Shown here: positions 11,641-24,356 of the stretch, piece by piece
Position numbering within the stretch: the stretch's first letter is position 1
Layout: each line of letters opens with the position of its first letter
NCBI GenBank assembly: GCA_009760855.2
Contig: WPIO01000001.1
Coordinates: forward strand, 19,929,501 to 19,993,500
From: Cristatella mucedo
Lineage: Eukaryota; Bryozoa; Phylactolaemata; Cristatellidae
DNA length: 64,000 nt
Direction: 5' to 3'
Program-made: the position numbers and the translations under genes
The notes under the pieces: model-generated
Seen by the model: only the letters and a program-made list of their open reading frames with translations
The model's database searches: none
What the model was told of the DNA's origin: nothing

Positions 11641-12505
11641 AGACTGAACTGCAAAACAAGTAGAGCCAGGAGCCTCATAATCCGTGGTTAAAGTGCACAG
11701 AAATAGTGCTGCTAAAACATTTGTGGCGAAAGTGAAAATCGGCGCTCAACTCTACTTGTCTTATAGAGTCGAAAAGCTGTACTAGTCAGCTTCCTTAGCG
11801 GCATACGCTTAACAGCCTCCCTGTTGCAAATCGAGCTGCGAACAGTGGCTAACGAGCCGAAGTACCCCTGAGACCACCGGCAACGAAATATCCATAGCAT
11901 GCTCTGCCAGCCGGCTAATTTGAGTCTGGCCAATTTGTTAGCCGGTGATCTCGTTATAGATCTATCAGACAGGCTGCCGCGTTGCCATCTCCAGGGTAGT
12001 CGATAGCAGAGGATGCTCGACTAATCTTCTTACGGGCGCCAGCTCTCCTCAGGAGTAGGATGCGGCTAACTGCGTTTCAGCATTCTCTAATGCAATCAAA
12101 ACCAGAGATGAAGCGGCAGCCGATGTGTTAACCCGTCTCCTTGTCGCTTCGGAGAAAATAGTCAAAAGATTTTAGGACCTCGACATGTTTGGAATAATCA
12201 GGGTATCAGATGCGTTTGCCATGGTAGGCTGAGGTGCAGGTGATGCAGATGCTGATGCAGATGCAGGTGCCTAGCATTTCATTCTTATTTAGTGGACTAC
12301 TGTTGCATCGTACCACCACAGCTGGGCTCGTGACTTTACCCGAACTAAGAATTCTCCCGTATTATGTGCTTTGGTTGCTAGACTAGTTAGTCCTCGAAAT
12401 AATGCTGCAAAAGGACGCCTACTTACACACTTGCAGAATGTATGGCTTGACCTTAAATAGTCTCAATTGATTTAATGGAATGGATAGGTCGATGAAGCAG
12501 TTTTT
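11641..12505. other. No gene recognised; GATGCA-rich patch
   Basis: Slightly GC-richer sequence. Around 12236-12268 there are several imperfect tandem GATGCA/GATGCT hexamers. A 73-codon minus-strand frame (11712-11933) has no recognisable domain. Confidence 0.35.
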
Positions 12506-12509
12506 TATT

Positions 12510-13520
12510 CCCTGCAAGCAAGAGCTCGGAAGAAGCAACTGAAAAACTGAGTGCTTGCCTTGTCAACATTCGATCATGGATGTCGGAAAATTTCTTGAAA
12601 GTAAATGATTATGAAACTGAAATACTGCTCATACGGCCCTAGCGTATAGGACATATTATGACCCCCTAAGCCTGTGTGCTCTTTTAATAGATGATGCAGT
12701 TGTGCGACCATCCCCATGTGCTCGAAATTTAAGTGTCGTTTTCGACAGCTACCCAGATTTTCGAAACTTCATTCAGAATACTGCTTCTATAGCTAGCCAC
12801 CATGTCCGATCCCTATCTAAGATCAGGTGATGTCTTCATGGCGGCTTGCAAGCGATTTAAATAGCTCCTTAGTTCTGTCTCGGCTTGATCGTTGTAAGTC
12901 CCTTTTGGCTGGGCAAACAAAAAAGCAACTAGGCCACTAAAAATTGCTATGAATATACGGCTAGTTTTCAAGACCCAGAGATTTGACCACGTGTCTCCAG
13001 TGCTAAAAGAGCTAGGATGGCTGCCAGCTGATCAACGAATCCAGAGAAAAGTTCTTAAGCTGACCCACAAGGCTTGCCACGGCTTGGCTCCTCCATACCT
13101 ATCTGAACTGCTGCACCAGTTTCAGCCTGCTCGTGCCCTCAGGTCCTGTATGGACAATAAATTAGCCGTTCCATTCCTCCGCTTCAAGACAGCTGGCGAC
13201 AGAAGTTTTAGCTCTGCAGGTCCTAGACTGCGAAACTCGCCTCCACGATTCTTAGGCAACAACTACTCTCCTGCTCCCGACTACGGCTAATTCTTTCAAG
13301 CGGTTCTGATCTGCTAATTCCATGCTACTCACTATCTCAACTGCTCTCCTGACTCTGTTATGCTTCAGAATTTCTCTTTGTTGCGTTAGATGATGTTTGT
13401 TGGCTACCGAATGCATGCCGAAAGCCTGTTAGGTTTTGAGTGTGCTATGCGAAACTCTCCTGCCTAACACCCACATAGCCTTTATGGCTTTGTGGAGTTA
13501 CAGACGGAGATACTTACGCT
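12510..13520 (+). mobile_element. LINE-A copy 4 (5'-truncated, decayed)
   Basis: It begins near the codons for E-A-T-E-K-L-S-A-C-L, just downstream of the YADD box. It shows the conserved MSENFLK-like stretch, then VFDS, and a clean frame at 12949-13290 (LVFKTQRFDHVSPVLKELGW, PYLSELLHQFQPARALRS, GPRLRNSPPRF). The 3' terminal stem ends at about 13520. It is tail-to-tail with copy 5, about 100 bp away. Confidence 0.88.
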
Positions 13521-13624
13521 GGGTTGGACTTTCGAAGTCCTGCAATCGCTCGATTCTACCTGCAAGACCTTCTTTGATAATGCCTAAGTTACGTTAGCAC
13601 TATGGCCGATAAAGATGCCACTCC

Positions 13625-15055
13625 GCTTATGTAATGTAATATATCTCCGTCTGTAACTCCACAAAGTCATGAAGACCATGTGGGTGTTACGCAAGAGAGT
13701 TCTGTATAGCTCACTCACAGCCTAAGCGGCTTTCGGTACGCATTCGGTACCCAACAGACTTCGTCTCACGCAACAAAGAGAAAGTGGGAAGCATAGCAGA
13801 GTCAGGAGAGCAGTTGAGGTAGTGAGTTGCATAGAAGTAGCAGCTCAGGACCGCTGAAAAGGATGTGCAATAGTCGGCAGTAGGAGAGTAGTTGCCGTTG
13901 CGTAAGAATTGTGGTAGCGAGTTCTACAGTCTAGGACCTGCAGGGCTAAAGCTTCTGTTGCCAACTGTCTTTAAGCGGAGGAATGGGACAGCTAATTTAT
14001 TGTCCACACAGGACCTGAGGGTGCGAACAGGCTGAAACTGATGCAGCAGTTCAGCTTGGTACGAAGGAGCCAAGCCGTAGCGGGCATTGTGGGTCAGCGT
14101 AAGAATTTTGCTCTGCATTCTTTGCTCAACCGGCAACCATCCTAGCTCTTTCAGCAAAGGAGACACGTGCTCAAACCGCTTGGACTTGAAGACCAGCCTT
14201 GCAGCCATATTCATAGTCCGCTGCAGTGGCCTAATAGCTTTCTTTGGCAGCCCAGCCAAAAGGGAATTACAATAATCAAGCCGAGACAGAACTAAAGAGC
14301 TAGGGAAATTTCTTACAAGCCACTGTGGGATACAGCTCCAAATCTTGGATAGGGATCGGATGTGATGGCTAGCTGTAGAAGCAGTCTTCTGAATGAAGCT
14401 TTTGAAATTGAGGCAGCTGTCGAACACGACAGCTAAATTTCGAGCACGTGGTGATGGTCGCACAATAGCACCACCTATTAGAACAGCAAAGCCTTTCAAT
14501 CCAGCCACACGCTTAGGGTGCCCTATGAGCAGCAGTTCGGTTGTTTCATCATTTAATTTCAGGAAGTTTTCCGACATCCAGGATCGAATATCGGCAAGGC
14601 AAGCATTCAGTTTCACAGTTGCTGCAGCAGATTCCGACGGTTTGAATGACAAACACAACTGAGTATCGTCAGCATAGAAGTGATATCCTATTCCATGTGC
14701 CTTAATCACTTTTCCCAGAGGTTGTGTATAAATGGAGAACTGCAAGGACCGAGAACAGGCCCTTGAAGGACTCTACAGGTGAACCTTCTCGTGCCTGAGA
14801 CCTGACCCCCACACGACACGGATTGAACACGATCAGACAAGTATGATATAAACCACGTCAGTGCTTCGTCTGCCAGACCGATTGTTGTTCTCATTCGTTC
14901 AAGCAGAACTTCGTGATCAATGGTGTCAAAGGCAGCAGACAGATCTAGCAAAGCTAGGGCAGTGACATTCCCGACGTCGTTGCCACGTAGAATGTCGTTG
15001 TTAACACGGCGGAGAGCCCTCATACGAATGCAGGACTTGGACAGTCCCATCCTAC
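13625..15055 (-). mobile_element. LINE-A copy 5, longest copy (RT fingers to 3' end)
   Basis: Minus-strand bases 15050-14706 encode an RT segment with LALLDLSAAFDTIDHEVL (motif A, catalytic Asp) and a VLQGPVLGP stretch replacing the usual PQGSVLGP. A frameshift near 14740 moves into a second frame (14745-13924) with FYADDTQLCLSFKPSESA (catalytic YADD), FLKLNDETTELLLIGHPKR and the C-terminal blocks. That frame ends at GPRL, where TAG replaces TGG. The LINE-A 3' stem and a GTAATGTAATATA tail are at 13625-13700. The 5' end is truncated within the RT domain; no ORF1 or endonuclease is present. Confidence 0.92.
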
Positions 15056-15149
15056 TTTAGTCTGATGTGCGAAACCGCTCACTTTGATTCGCACGAGATC
15101 TCGGACCACTCTAATATATCTCCTAATCAGCTCCAAGTGTGTCTACTGA

Positions 15150-15205
15150 ACTGTGCGTGAACCTTTGTGGAGTTGCAGACGGAGTTACATTACAGTACAC
15201 TAACT
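15150..15205 (+). mobile_element. LINE-A 3' terminus fragment
   Basis: GTGGAGTTGCAGACGGAG followed by TTACATTACAGTACA is the last ~50 bp of LINE-A in plus orientation, next to the head of the minus-strand copy 5. Confidence 0.6.
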
Positions 15206-16115
15206 ATTCATTCAGGTTCCCATACACCCAAAAATTCCTTTGGCTTCTTAGCTGTGCCTGCGTCTAATCTCAGATCTTTTGTCAACCTTGACTTTTGTCT
15301 GTAAGCCACCATCAAGTCCTGAACTTGTTCCGGCTGAAATTAAGACTTCCCATGATTTAAGGACATTTAAAATGAAGCTGAGTACCCTCTGACTTCCGAA
15401 GATATTTTCTCTGTCCATTTCGATCTGCTATTTGGCAAGCAAGCTGGAATGATTGTTAAATACGATAAACTATTCGTCATTTAACAGTTTACAACTTCTC
15501 ATTGTTACTTAGCACAACTAAGTTTCTATACCAAGATTTATTTTCCTTAGGGCTATACAAATGTAATAACGTTAACATTATATTGAAATTGCAGTATTCT
15601 TTAAAATATGTATTAATTGTTGAGTTATCTTCTGTATGACATATAATGAAATGATATTTTAGCTGAGAGGCTATAAGGAATAGCAGCCAACACACCCTAT
15701 AACGGTTCGTGACTCTAAAGATCTCTCAGTGAAATTTTTGCTTTCCTTCAACTGGAATAAGATGTTGCTGCTCCGTACAGCTACAGTATGATATCAAAAT
15801 TATTTCATTGCTGCTGTCAGTGGTGATATCCTAGGCAGCTGTGAACGAATTGCGATAATCGTGTATGCCCTGCTTCACCTTTTTCTTACCTTTGACATCA
15901 CCAATCACTCGATACTTCGCAAGAGATGGCGAACGACATTCAACCCCGCCGACTAAGCATATTATGAAGCACACTTGCAGCTTCCATTCTGTATAATTTG
16001 GATTGTGGCTTCATGTAGCAGTCCAAATTTGTTGCAGGGATCAGCTTAGATTTTGTTGGTCACAAATTGTGATTTATCTATATTAGTAAGCAAATCAAGA
16101 CTCACGACTGCACCA
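15206..16115. other. No feature recognised
   Basis: AT-rich sequence without a supportable gene or repeat. Confidence 0.4.
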
Positions 16116-16117
16116 TT

Positions 16118-16268
16118 GCTCTGGCTTGACCTAGTGGTTAAGGTTCTCACCCCGACCAAGGTTATGTTGAATGTATTTTAATACCGAAGTCATGGACTCA
16201 ACCACCGTGGCAAATGTGAAGCACCTGAATAGAGAATAATTTCTCTTGTGCCTCTGTACTTATGAATT
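16118..16268 (+). mobile_element. SINE1 copy (tRNA-derived, diverged)
   Basis: The A-box-like region CTAGTGGTTAAGGTTCTCAC is followed by a degenerate B box (GGACTCAACC). The 3' domain GAAGCACCTGAATAGAG..TTCTCT is the tail shared with LINE-B. It is one of the more diverged SINE1 copies. Confidence 0.75.
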
Positions 16269-16339
16269 ATTTTGTACTAGCTTTCACTTTTAGGCCAAAA
16301 ATCTGTTCTTGTCATTCAAGCCATCATAATGAGCTATTG

Positions 16340-16438
16340 CAACCAAAAAACTACCAACAGCATGTGTACAGTACCTGGAAAGAGTTGAAGTTCTCTGAAG
16401 TGCTATACAAATCTATTATTATTATTATTATTATTATT
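16340..16438 (+). mobile_element. LINE-B 3' tail with (ATT)n
   Basis: GGAAAGAGTTGAAGTTCTCT is followed by GAAGTGCTATACAAAT and eight or so ATT units. This is the LINE-B terminal hairpin and tail without coding sequence. Confidence 0.65.
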
Positions 16439-19400
16439 AGAAACATAGCCTGAATCAATTGCAACAGACCTTTTATCTAAATTACAATAGTAAAATGATA
16501 AGGCGATCAGTCGTATGTTTTATTTCCACTTTGACTAATCCCTAATATTTAAAATTTATACTCCGAAAAACCTCTACTGTTAATCCCTTGTTTTAGGATT
16601 TCGCTCTACATGCCTCATCGGCTACTTGCAACTCTTAATAGCTCCCAGCTTCTCTCAATTCTATTGTAGTATAACTATTATGGCTGCTAAGAAGTGCCTA
16701 TTGAAACCACTAATGTGTAGTACTAGTCAGCAGAGACAGAGTAAAACTCTCACTTGACGCAAAAATGTAGCCACGGCTCATCGCTTTCATGCCTCGTTAG
16801 ACTGCTTTCCAGGGTGTCAGCCTCCCTATGCCTGATGCAGCCTTGTAAGTATCGCATATCAGCTTTTCCTTGTTTTAACTGAAACCCTGTGGGAGGCAGC
16901 CTACTTGCTGCACCGGCAAAAAATAGTCAACATATATCACATCTAAAACTCTTGTGGTGTGTTCTTCTCTCCTGCTGCCGAGTTGGGCACCTTCTTACTA
17001 GATTGCATTTGATATTCCAAGACTACTTACTTCCTGGCTTCTTGAATCACCCATGCGTTTTACTGCTCTTTGTAGCTTGAGCTGAAGGCTTTCGGATTTG
17101 ACTGGGATTTTAAAAACTATACAGCATACCACCTAATCATACTTGGCAGCATTCTTGGATTACCCGAGCAGGTGCACGACTGTGCATAAACATGCTTTCT
17201 GTATCTTTTACGTGGTCCATATTTTCATGACCAGCGATGTCGAACTCGGTGGCATTGTCAATGTTTAACCAAAATGTGATAAGAAAATTGCATTCACATG
17301 TTCGCTAATGCATATTGCCGAACTATCCTGTATTCGTTAAGCATTAATTATGTTCATGCAATAAGACCAGGGCTAATCAAGATCAGGTCCGGACTCAAAA
17401 TCATGTACACCTGACTGAGGTCGCGACCAGATCAGGTGATAAAGCTAGATGACGAGGAGCCCTTTAATGTGGTACTACAGCCAGAATGCACCTGAAGCTC
17501 GGTATGCGTTCGATTGGCTGTAGTTGACAGGTTCAGGCCCAGGCTGACTAAGGAGAACTAGAAACTCTTTATGTTCTACTGCCAAATGCTGGTAGCAGCA
17601 CGAGATAGAACATCGTTATCAGCATACACATCATGCAGGGATATGTAATCATTAACCATGGGCAACAGTGCAGGAATTTCGTGGTTTCGCATGCCTTCTG
17701 CTGAATAAATAATAACCTTGCCTTCTAGGGTATTTAAGAATTGTCTCATGATGATTGGGCTGTCTGCTTGCTGCATTAGCCAAGGATCTGGGTGCATGCA
17801 GCAGCAGCATCAGGCAATAAGGTTAATTGCCCTGGAAGCCTTTCAGCCTGACGACTGCTGATGAGCCCACAATTTCGGACGATATCCATGCTTGCTTTGC
17901 AGCTCGATTGGCACCCTTTCGTTATTATTGCAAGCCCTAATTGCGGGGCCTACTGAAGCAAAGCTGTAGGAGCCAGTCACTCGATCCTGCTGTCATTGCA
18001 GCCAAATGTCTGGCACTTGGAGAATACTAGTTTGGTTTCGCTTCTTGAACTTGACAGTAGATGAGAGCTATCTGCACATGCACACCGAACAGACTTGATT
18101 GCTCCAGACAGTTGTTGTTGCATGCACAGGCCTAACCGACTAGATGGCCTCTTCAACGACTGGCTTTCTTGGACAAGACCTTATGTGTGCCAGTGGTTGC
18201 ATAGTTTCAAGATTGCCTGTCATGCACTTTTATTTCTAGACCCCAGCTTTTTATTGGCAATTTGCTGTGCAGGTGTGTGTTTTTATAGCAGGGAGGCACC
18301 TTCTTTGCATCTGTGCATGTGGTGAAAGATTTTGTTCTTTCACTGGCTGAGAAGCCATGACGATAGTAGAACAAAAAAGGCTCCTTTGGAATGGAAAAGG
18401 AAGTGACACCAATGACCTGATGTAAATATGCCTGCTCATACTGTTTCCTGAGTTTTCTATTCTCATTTTCTTCAATGAGGTGGGGCGAACAGCAATAGAT
18501 ATGGTCAGACTGGTCTAGGGATCTCTATGATCTAGGGATCAGCAGATCTCTTATGTGAGCTATAGAGTGCTGGACGTGATACTTCCGTGGTAGACGAAGC
18601 AGCAGCAGCAGCTGCACTGATTCTACAGATGCGACAGCAGCAGCAGTTGCTACAGCAGCATGTTACCACCACTTTAGTCCGGTAGACTGCTTCTCGGAAA
18701 TTCTTTTGATGTGCATCTATGAATCAGCTTGCATGCCAGACTGTTATGGTGGCTACACTCCCTCTCTTTGCTACTGACTGTCGGCTTGGTGCTCAATCGT
18801 GGATGTGCCTACCTCTTGTTGAATATAAGCAAGCCAGCATGAGAGGCAATTGCCATCTTTGTAGTGCTAATGAGTCTAACTTGTACCTGCACTCAACGGC
18901 ATCCCTGCATTTGAGCAAAGTTTGCTCTACAACAGCATCACCACAGTAAATGCTGCGATAGTGGCTCCTCCGGCAGACGGCTTGCAGCTAAGACAGAGAG
19001 TGTGCGAGCTGTGCAGCTCAGCAAAAGCTACAGTGTGCAGCTGATTGTGCACAAGCTGACTCGCCCAGCTGTCGAAGTGCTGCACTCACTGTAGATAGAA
19101 CAAGGGGACTCATATCGGCCTACACTGTGAGCACTGCTTAGCACAGCTGCAATGGGCTACTGATAGGAGATAGCCAGGTCTGAGCCTGCAGCAAGAGAAT
19201 GCAGCTGGTCGCAAAACTCGTTTGCCGACATGATGCAGTAGCGCTTGCATGAAGGCATGCGACTTGCTAAATGCTAACAACAAATGCTAATCTTTATTGG
19301 CAGGGCAAGACTCTGCCTGCTTAGACTAGTGCTCTTTGGCCATCGACGTTGGAGCCTGGAGTGGCAGCTCAGAGAACGGTCCAGCTATGACTGATCTACA

Positions 19401-19714
19401 CACAATAAGCAAGTGCTACTTACTCTATGTGTGGTGACCTTGGCTAATGCATACCCTGGATCAACATAATGAAGACGCCTAGCCTGTAGCTTTAACTTGA
19501 CAGCCGACGGCAAGAGAACAAAAGCCTGCTACAAGAGCTGGACAGCCTTAAGCCATTTGCATGCTGAAGCCAGGTGCTGTTTCTGTCTTTGCACAAACCT
19601 ATTCTCTACAGGTCATCGTATCATGTGACAGGAAGCCTTATGCAGTGAGTTGAAAGTAATAATAATAAGAATAATTATAAAGTATGTGTATCGCACTCTT
19701 TCTGAAAAAATACT
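16439..19714. other. No gene recognised; CAG-rich patch
   Basis: About 3.3 kb without a recognised gene. Short reading frames exist but none shows a domain. A CAG-rich stretch (18598-18660) has several runs of three to four CAG. The region may hold old repeats or introns of an unseen gene. Confidence 0.35.
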
Positions 19715-19855
19715 AGCTCATTAAACAACATCTTCCGTGCAGCGACAGAAGAGTCTTGACGGTTATCACAACAGCATCAGTTTTTGCAGGATTTAAACCT
19801 ACGACCTCAGAACTGAGGTCGTGAAAAGCAATCTAGCTTAATAGCCACTCTACGT
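19715..19855 (-). mobile_element. SINE2 copy (tRNA-derived)
   Basis: On the minus strand it has a T-arm-like TGAGGTCGT followed by a weak B box (GGTTTAAATCC). The SINE2-specific 3' part follows (the complement of AGCTCATTAAACAACATCTT). It matches the copies at 25948, 40342 and 49961. Confidence 0.75.
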
Positions 19856-20046
19856 ATGCTGTAAAGGAAGCCTGATGAAATGGTTATTAGTTACACCCAG
19901 ATGTCAACGAGACTAATATTGTGACGGATAACATGTACAATTTAACCATGTAAATGTGGTTAGTGGCTGTATGCATCGTAGCAGAATTTAGCATATCAGC
20001 ACGGATAAGCATGTAAAGAACTAATCAAAAGCAACCACCAATTGCT

Positions 20047-20047
<1 letters not shown>

Positions 20048-20080
<33 letters not shown>

Positions 20081-20083
20081 GTA
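20048..20083. repeat. (AC)n-(AT)n microsatellite
   Basis: ACACACACACATATATATAT and further AT units, at the 3' end of the minus-strand SINE1. It probably grew from its tail. Confidence 0.85.
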
Positions 20084-20245
20084 TAATTCCTTTGTATAGC
20101 ACCCCAAGAAAACTTAATCTTTGTTCAGGCGCTTAGCAATGCCTTCACAATGCTTCACAATGCCTCTGGGCTTGATCCCACGACCTAAGCCAGACCTTGG
20201 CCGGGGCGAGCACCTTAACTGGTGGACCAAACCAGCTCGCCAGTC
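20080..20245 (-). mobile_element. SINE1 copy (nested in LINE-B)
   Basis: On the minus strand it shows GAGCTGGTTTGGTCCACCAG, then TTAAGGTGCTCGCCCCGGCC (A-box region), a B-box region GTCGTGGGATCAAGCCC, and the LINE-B-like tail ending GGGGTGCTATACAAAGG. It lies inside a LINE-B copy. Confidence 0.85.
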
Positions 20246-20480
20246 ACCAGAAGTTTCATTTAAGCTTCTCGTTGAAAATTGTCAAGTCGTGGAATGTCAT
20301 CACACTATTCTCTGGCAAGTTCCGCGCTTTAGTAGCATAAGAGCTAAAGGCACGGTCTCCACCGGATTTGAGACCATCCCGAGATATTGCTCAGCGATTT
20401 GAGTGAGAAAAGTGCAAGGTAGGGTGCGTAACCACTCGGGAGAGGAGTTGAGATAGGTAGGCTGGAGCACAGTGGGTCAA

Positions 20481-23400
20481 CTCTGGACAGCAGGTGCTAG
20501 CATTCGGCATTCTACCCATTTTGATCTGCAGTTTTTTAATTTGATCTTGCTTTGGCCAGGCAAATGTTCGTTCCAAAACTTATGTTCTTGCCACTGGAAC
20601 TTTACTGAGTGGATCAGACCATGGCCTCAATCAAGGTTGAAGCTAATAAAATGTAGCCCCTGGGTCTTTGCCAAGGAGGTAAAGTGCTTGCTCTTCATTA
20701 TTTGGGTCGTGAGTACGAGTCCAGCAGTGGGCGATCTTTTACTGTGCACTGCAATAGGTGCGTTACTGTAGTAATAGCCGTTAAGGCTCTTCTCATGCTT
20801 TACAAATCAGGCTGTTGAATCATTTTACCTCGTTGATGACTATAGCTTACCATGTAATTTCTTGGCCTTGTAAATGTCCACAACGTGTCAAGTAACATGA
20901 TTTTTTGAATGGCTTTTGATGGGGTTAACCATTTATTTCCTAGTTAGTGCTACATAGTATAACCTAATAATTATGAAAGGTTATTAGAAAAAAAGCTTGA
21001 CATATTCACTTCACTGAATGCTAGATAAGCACAGACGACCAAACGCATGAAGCATACTTTGCTACCCAGATAGCTAATCCACTCCAAGTGCAGAGAAAAG
21101 ACTCGAGTCATATGGGAGATACCTCTTTTAAGCATTAATTGCATAATAAGCTGAATGCAGGCTTGGCTTTGCTGACGTTGGTTACAAATTGGCCTAAGCC
21201 TGTCACTGTCCTACCACAGATAATCGGATAGAATTAATTTTGGAAGGCCAGTCATAAGTATGCCTTTCTTACATTGCTATCCCGTGATAGCTGTTGCTGA
21301 CCTGGGCAGTAAGCAAATCGTGGCAGCATGAGGATGGTGCAAATTTGCAGTCTGGCTTAAGCACCTCGTACTGTTGAAGATCTTGCTCTTGCTTTTGCCT
21401 CATGATTAGAGTCTGTGCTCGATGTACTCTCTCAGCTCTACTTGGAAGTCAACGACCAACTTTGATATCTCTGCTGGGCTGAAGCGACTCTCAGCAAATC
21501 ACTATTGATTTTCGGGCTTTACACAGCCGGTCACTGGTGCTATAACTCTTCGCTGTCTCGTTTTGCTCTGTCACTGGGCCTGCATGCATGGACAGTATAT
21601 CAGACAACGGTAGTGTAGCTACTGCAAACTATACCAACTTTTTTGTTTGGTTGTTTGGTACACTAATGGTCAATGGATGCCGACCCAATAGATGCAAACC
21701 ATGCTGTCTCCATACAAAGTGCCTAGCCGGAGGCGGCCCAAACTTAATCATTGAACGAGGTAAACAGCCACAGCACCAAGAAACAAAAAGAGCAGTTAGG
21801 CTAAGACAGAGATACTTTGTGCTTTGATTCACACAGATACGGCTGGGTTTTGTCTTTTTTGCTAGCTGCCTGCTGCAGCTGCAATGAGACATGTACAGTT
21901 TGAACAATCTCCAGGTATTGCATGCATGCGACTTCTCGGGGTACGTGCTTCGGATGATGTCATAGATGTCAGTGTGGCTCTCTCAACGACAAAAAGTTGG
22001 CATGCTGCACTAGCCTGTTATGAAAACTAGATTACTATTATTCATGGCTCCTGAATTAAAATGATTAGGGTCCGGTTATGTCATAGTCTATAGTAAGGCT
22101 GCACAAAAGCCTGATTCATGTAGTAGTTGTTGGATGAGCTTTGGGTTTCGGAGAGCTTATGCCATCGTAGGTGCTGTACACTCACAAAATATCGTGAGTT
22201 TGCAATAGACTGCACAATGTTATGGACACGGGCTAGTTATACTAAGGCAACAGTGAATGCCTAGCGAAGCTTCAACACCAACAAAATAACTTCAGCATAC
22301 TCGTCTGTTCACTTAAAACTAAGATTTGGGTTATGATTTTCAAGAAGCTTCAAGAGAGTAATCAGTCTCTGCAGAGACTGGTGTGAGCTTAACTAAGTCG
22401 CATGGATGGGTATAAGCGACGGGAAGGGCCACACTGAAAAGATTCTAGAATGCTACATGGAATTTTATAAGGCTATTAATGCTAAAATCACTGTGAGATA
22501 CTAAGTTGCCATATGAGGCATACCGGGAAGTGGGTTGGCCGGCCGTAAACTAGAGACTGGGATTCAGTGGTGTTTAGTGCTGGTGTGCTCCATCGGATCG
22601 GTTTGCCGATTTAAATTAATGCATTTTGCATTTTAGGTTATCTGAAGATTTATGATATGGCAAGGGCGCTCTGCATTGTAACAAACGTGGTGTGGGGCCT
22701 CGCCTTCAGGTCAGAACAGGGCCGCAAACACAGCGCTCGCAAGGGTCTCGCCAGTCTAGGCCGATGCACGACAAATACTATCGACGCTTGAACCTAGTGG
22801 CACGGCTAGTTACTTGCAGGTGCTGCACCAAAACGCACACAGGCGTGCTGATGGGAGCAGAAACGCTGCAGTGATGACGAGCGCTGGTACCTTAGCATTT
22901 CAAATCCCTATCTATAATGTAGACAAGTCTATTTAACAGCGGCGAACTGTTACAGCCCGTTCAGCAGCAGCTACGACTTAAACCACTGGCTGAGTGGCCT
23001 AGAGCACACATCAGTACCAATACCAGTGCCCCGAGTCTCAAAACCTGACTTCCTATTATCTCAGGGTGCCGACCTTCTATACGACCTTGACAATAATCTA
23101 TCGCACAAGCAATCGGATAATCTCGAATAATTGTGAACTGTCATCATCATGTCATCATTCGGCTGGTTTAGTTAGGGCTGCCGTTACAGCACGAACCCTC
23201 TTCAGCGCCAGCCGCCTGCAACCAGGACGTCTGTTCTGCCGTTTCCGTTGTCACTATGTAAATTAAAAAATGAACAGGTCACTTTCAAGATTTTACTTAA
23301 AACTTTATAAACGCGTAGCTTTTATAATCCTTTTAGCTAGGGCAAGGGACATTCGGCCACCCCTCAGCGCCTAATGAGGGGCTGCGATCTGGACCGCCTC

Positions 23401-24356
23401 TGATTCCCGTGCTCCATCGGTTACAAGCAACGAAATTATACCTCAAACTCAAATTGATGAGCTACCGCCTAGTTCATGTCGATTAAGCTCTGCAATTTTG
23501 AGCTAAACCTTTTCATTAATTGTTTCCTTCGCACGCGTGCATGACAATTTTACTGGCCTTGCCACTTTGCACTAATATTCTGGCTTCGCGACTGCTGTTG
23601 GCCATTGATGATCCCTACACAAAAAAACATGAATCCTGCACTATATTTTCCTACGAAAATGGAGTCGGGTCAGCGGTGTGCAGGTTGTCTTGTACGCAGA
23701 TTGGTGGGGCGTACGCATCGGTCGCGGTGCGATCGGAAACCAAGTAAAAGCGAAAGCATTTAAAAAACTAAGGCTAGCGACTCAAACTCCAACGGAAGGG
23801 CATCGTCCCGTCGGGACACTAACGGAATCTTATGGCGGCGCTATTCGTTGAAGTCGACTTCGCAGGCCAGCTCCCCCCTCTCTCTCTCTCTTTCTCTCTC
23901 CCTCTCTCTCTTCTCCTTACTCCAGAGCGCATTCAGGGAACGGCAGGATATCTGCGGGAGGGGAGGTGGATAACTTCCAGGTAACCCACATATGTGCCTC
24001 AACTGACTCGATCACGCTACTCCATAGCATAGCGAGGCCGAACATGGAACTCGCCCACAGCGAAATCTGCCGCTTTCTCTTCCATTATTTCTGCTTTCTC
24101 GTCAGCTCACGCCATTCGGCCGTTACCGGTCGGCCCTCGGGCTTTCGTAGCTTCGAACGAACTTGGAACGAAGATTCGTTCGCTGTTGTAGTGTTGACTG
24201 CCACCGCTTCTGGTTGAAGCCGAGCTTTGCTGCTGCCTTCAGGTGCCTTCTGCCCTATCAAATCGCAATTCTCTTATATGGGTCTTAGAAATTTCATTGC
24301 TGAATGTAAGTTGCATTAAGAGATTGTGATCGGATGCGGATTCGCCGCCTGTAGAC
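20481..24356. other. No gene recognised
   Basis: Nearly 3.9 kb with only short reading frames (the longest about 100 codons) and no recognisable domain. An 18-bp perfect palindrome lies at 22363-22380. A (TC)n stretch lies at about 23877-23911, and 22.7-24.2 kb is GC-richer than the surroundings. Confidence 0.35.

Larger units (their letters stand above)
19870..20480 (-). mobile_element. LINE-B copy interrupted by SINE1
   Basis: On the minus strand the body (20480-20250) matches the LINE-B stretch around the CACGGTCTCC and CAAGTCGTGGAATGTCAT complements. It then breaks at SINE1 and an (AC)n/(AT)n run, and resumes at about 20047-19870 with LINE-B 3' sequence (complement of GTGGTTAGTGGCTGTATGCA). 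The terminal hairpin is not clearly preserved. The order is explained by a SINE1 insertion into an older LINE-B copy. Confidence 0.6.

Noticed and set aside
14087..14662. Plus-strand frames within LINE-A copy 5 and similar antisense frames in copies 2 and 3
   Set aside because: They are mirror images of the conserved minus-strand coding region and recur only because the LINE copies are similar.
20048..20083. Origin or regulatory AT-rich element
   Set aside because: Simple AC/AT microsatellite at a SINE tail.
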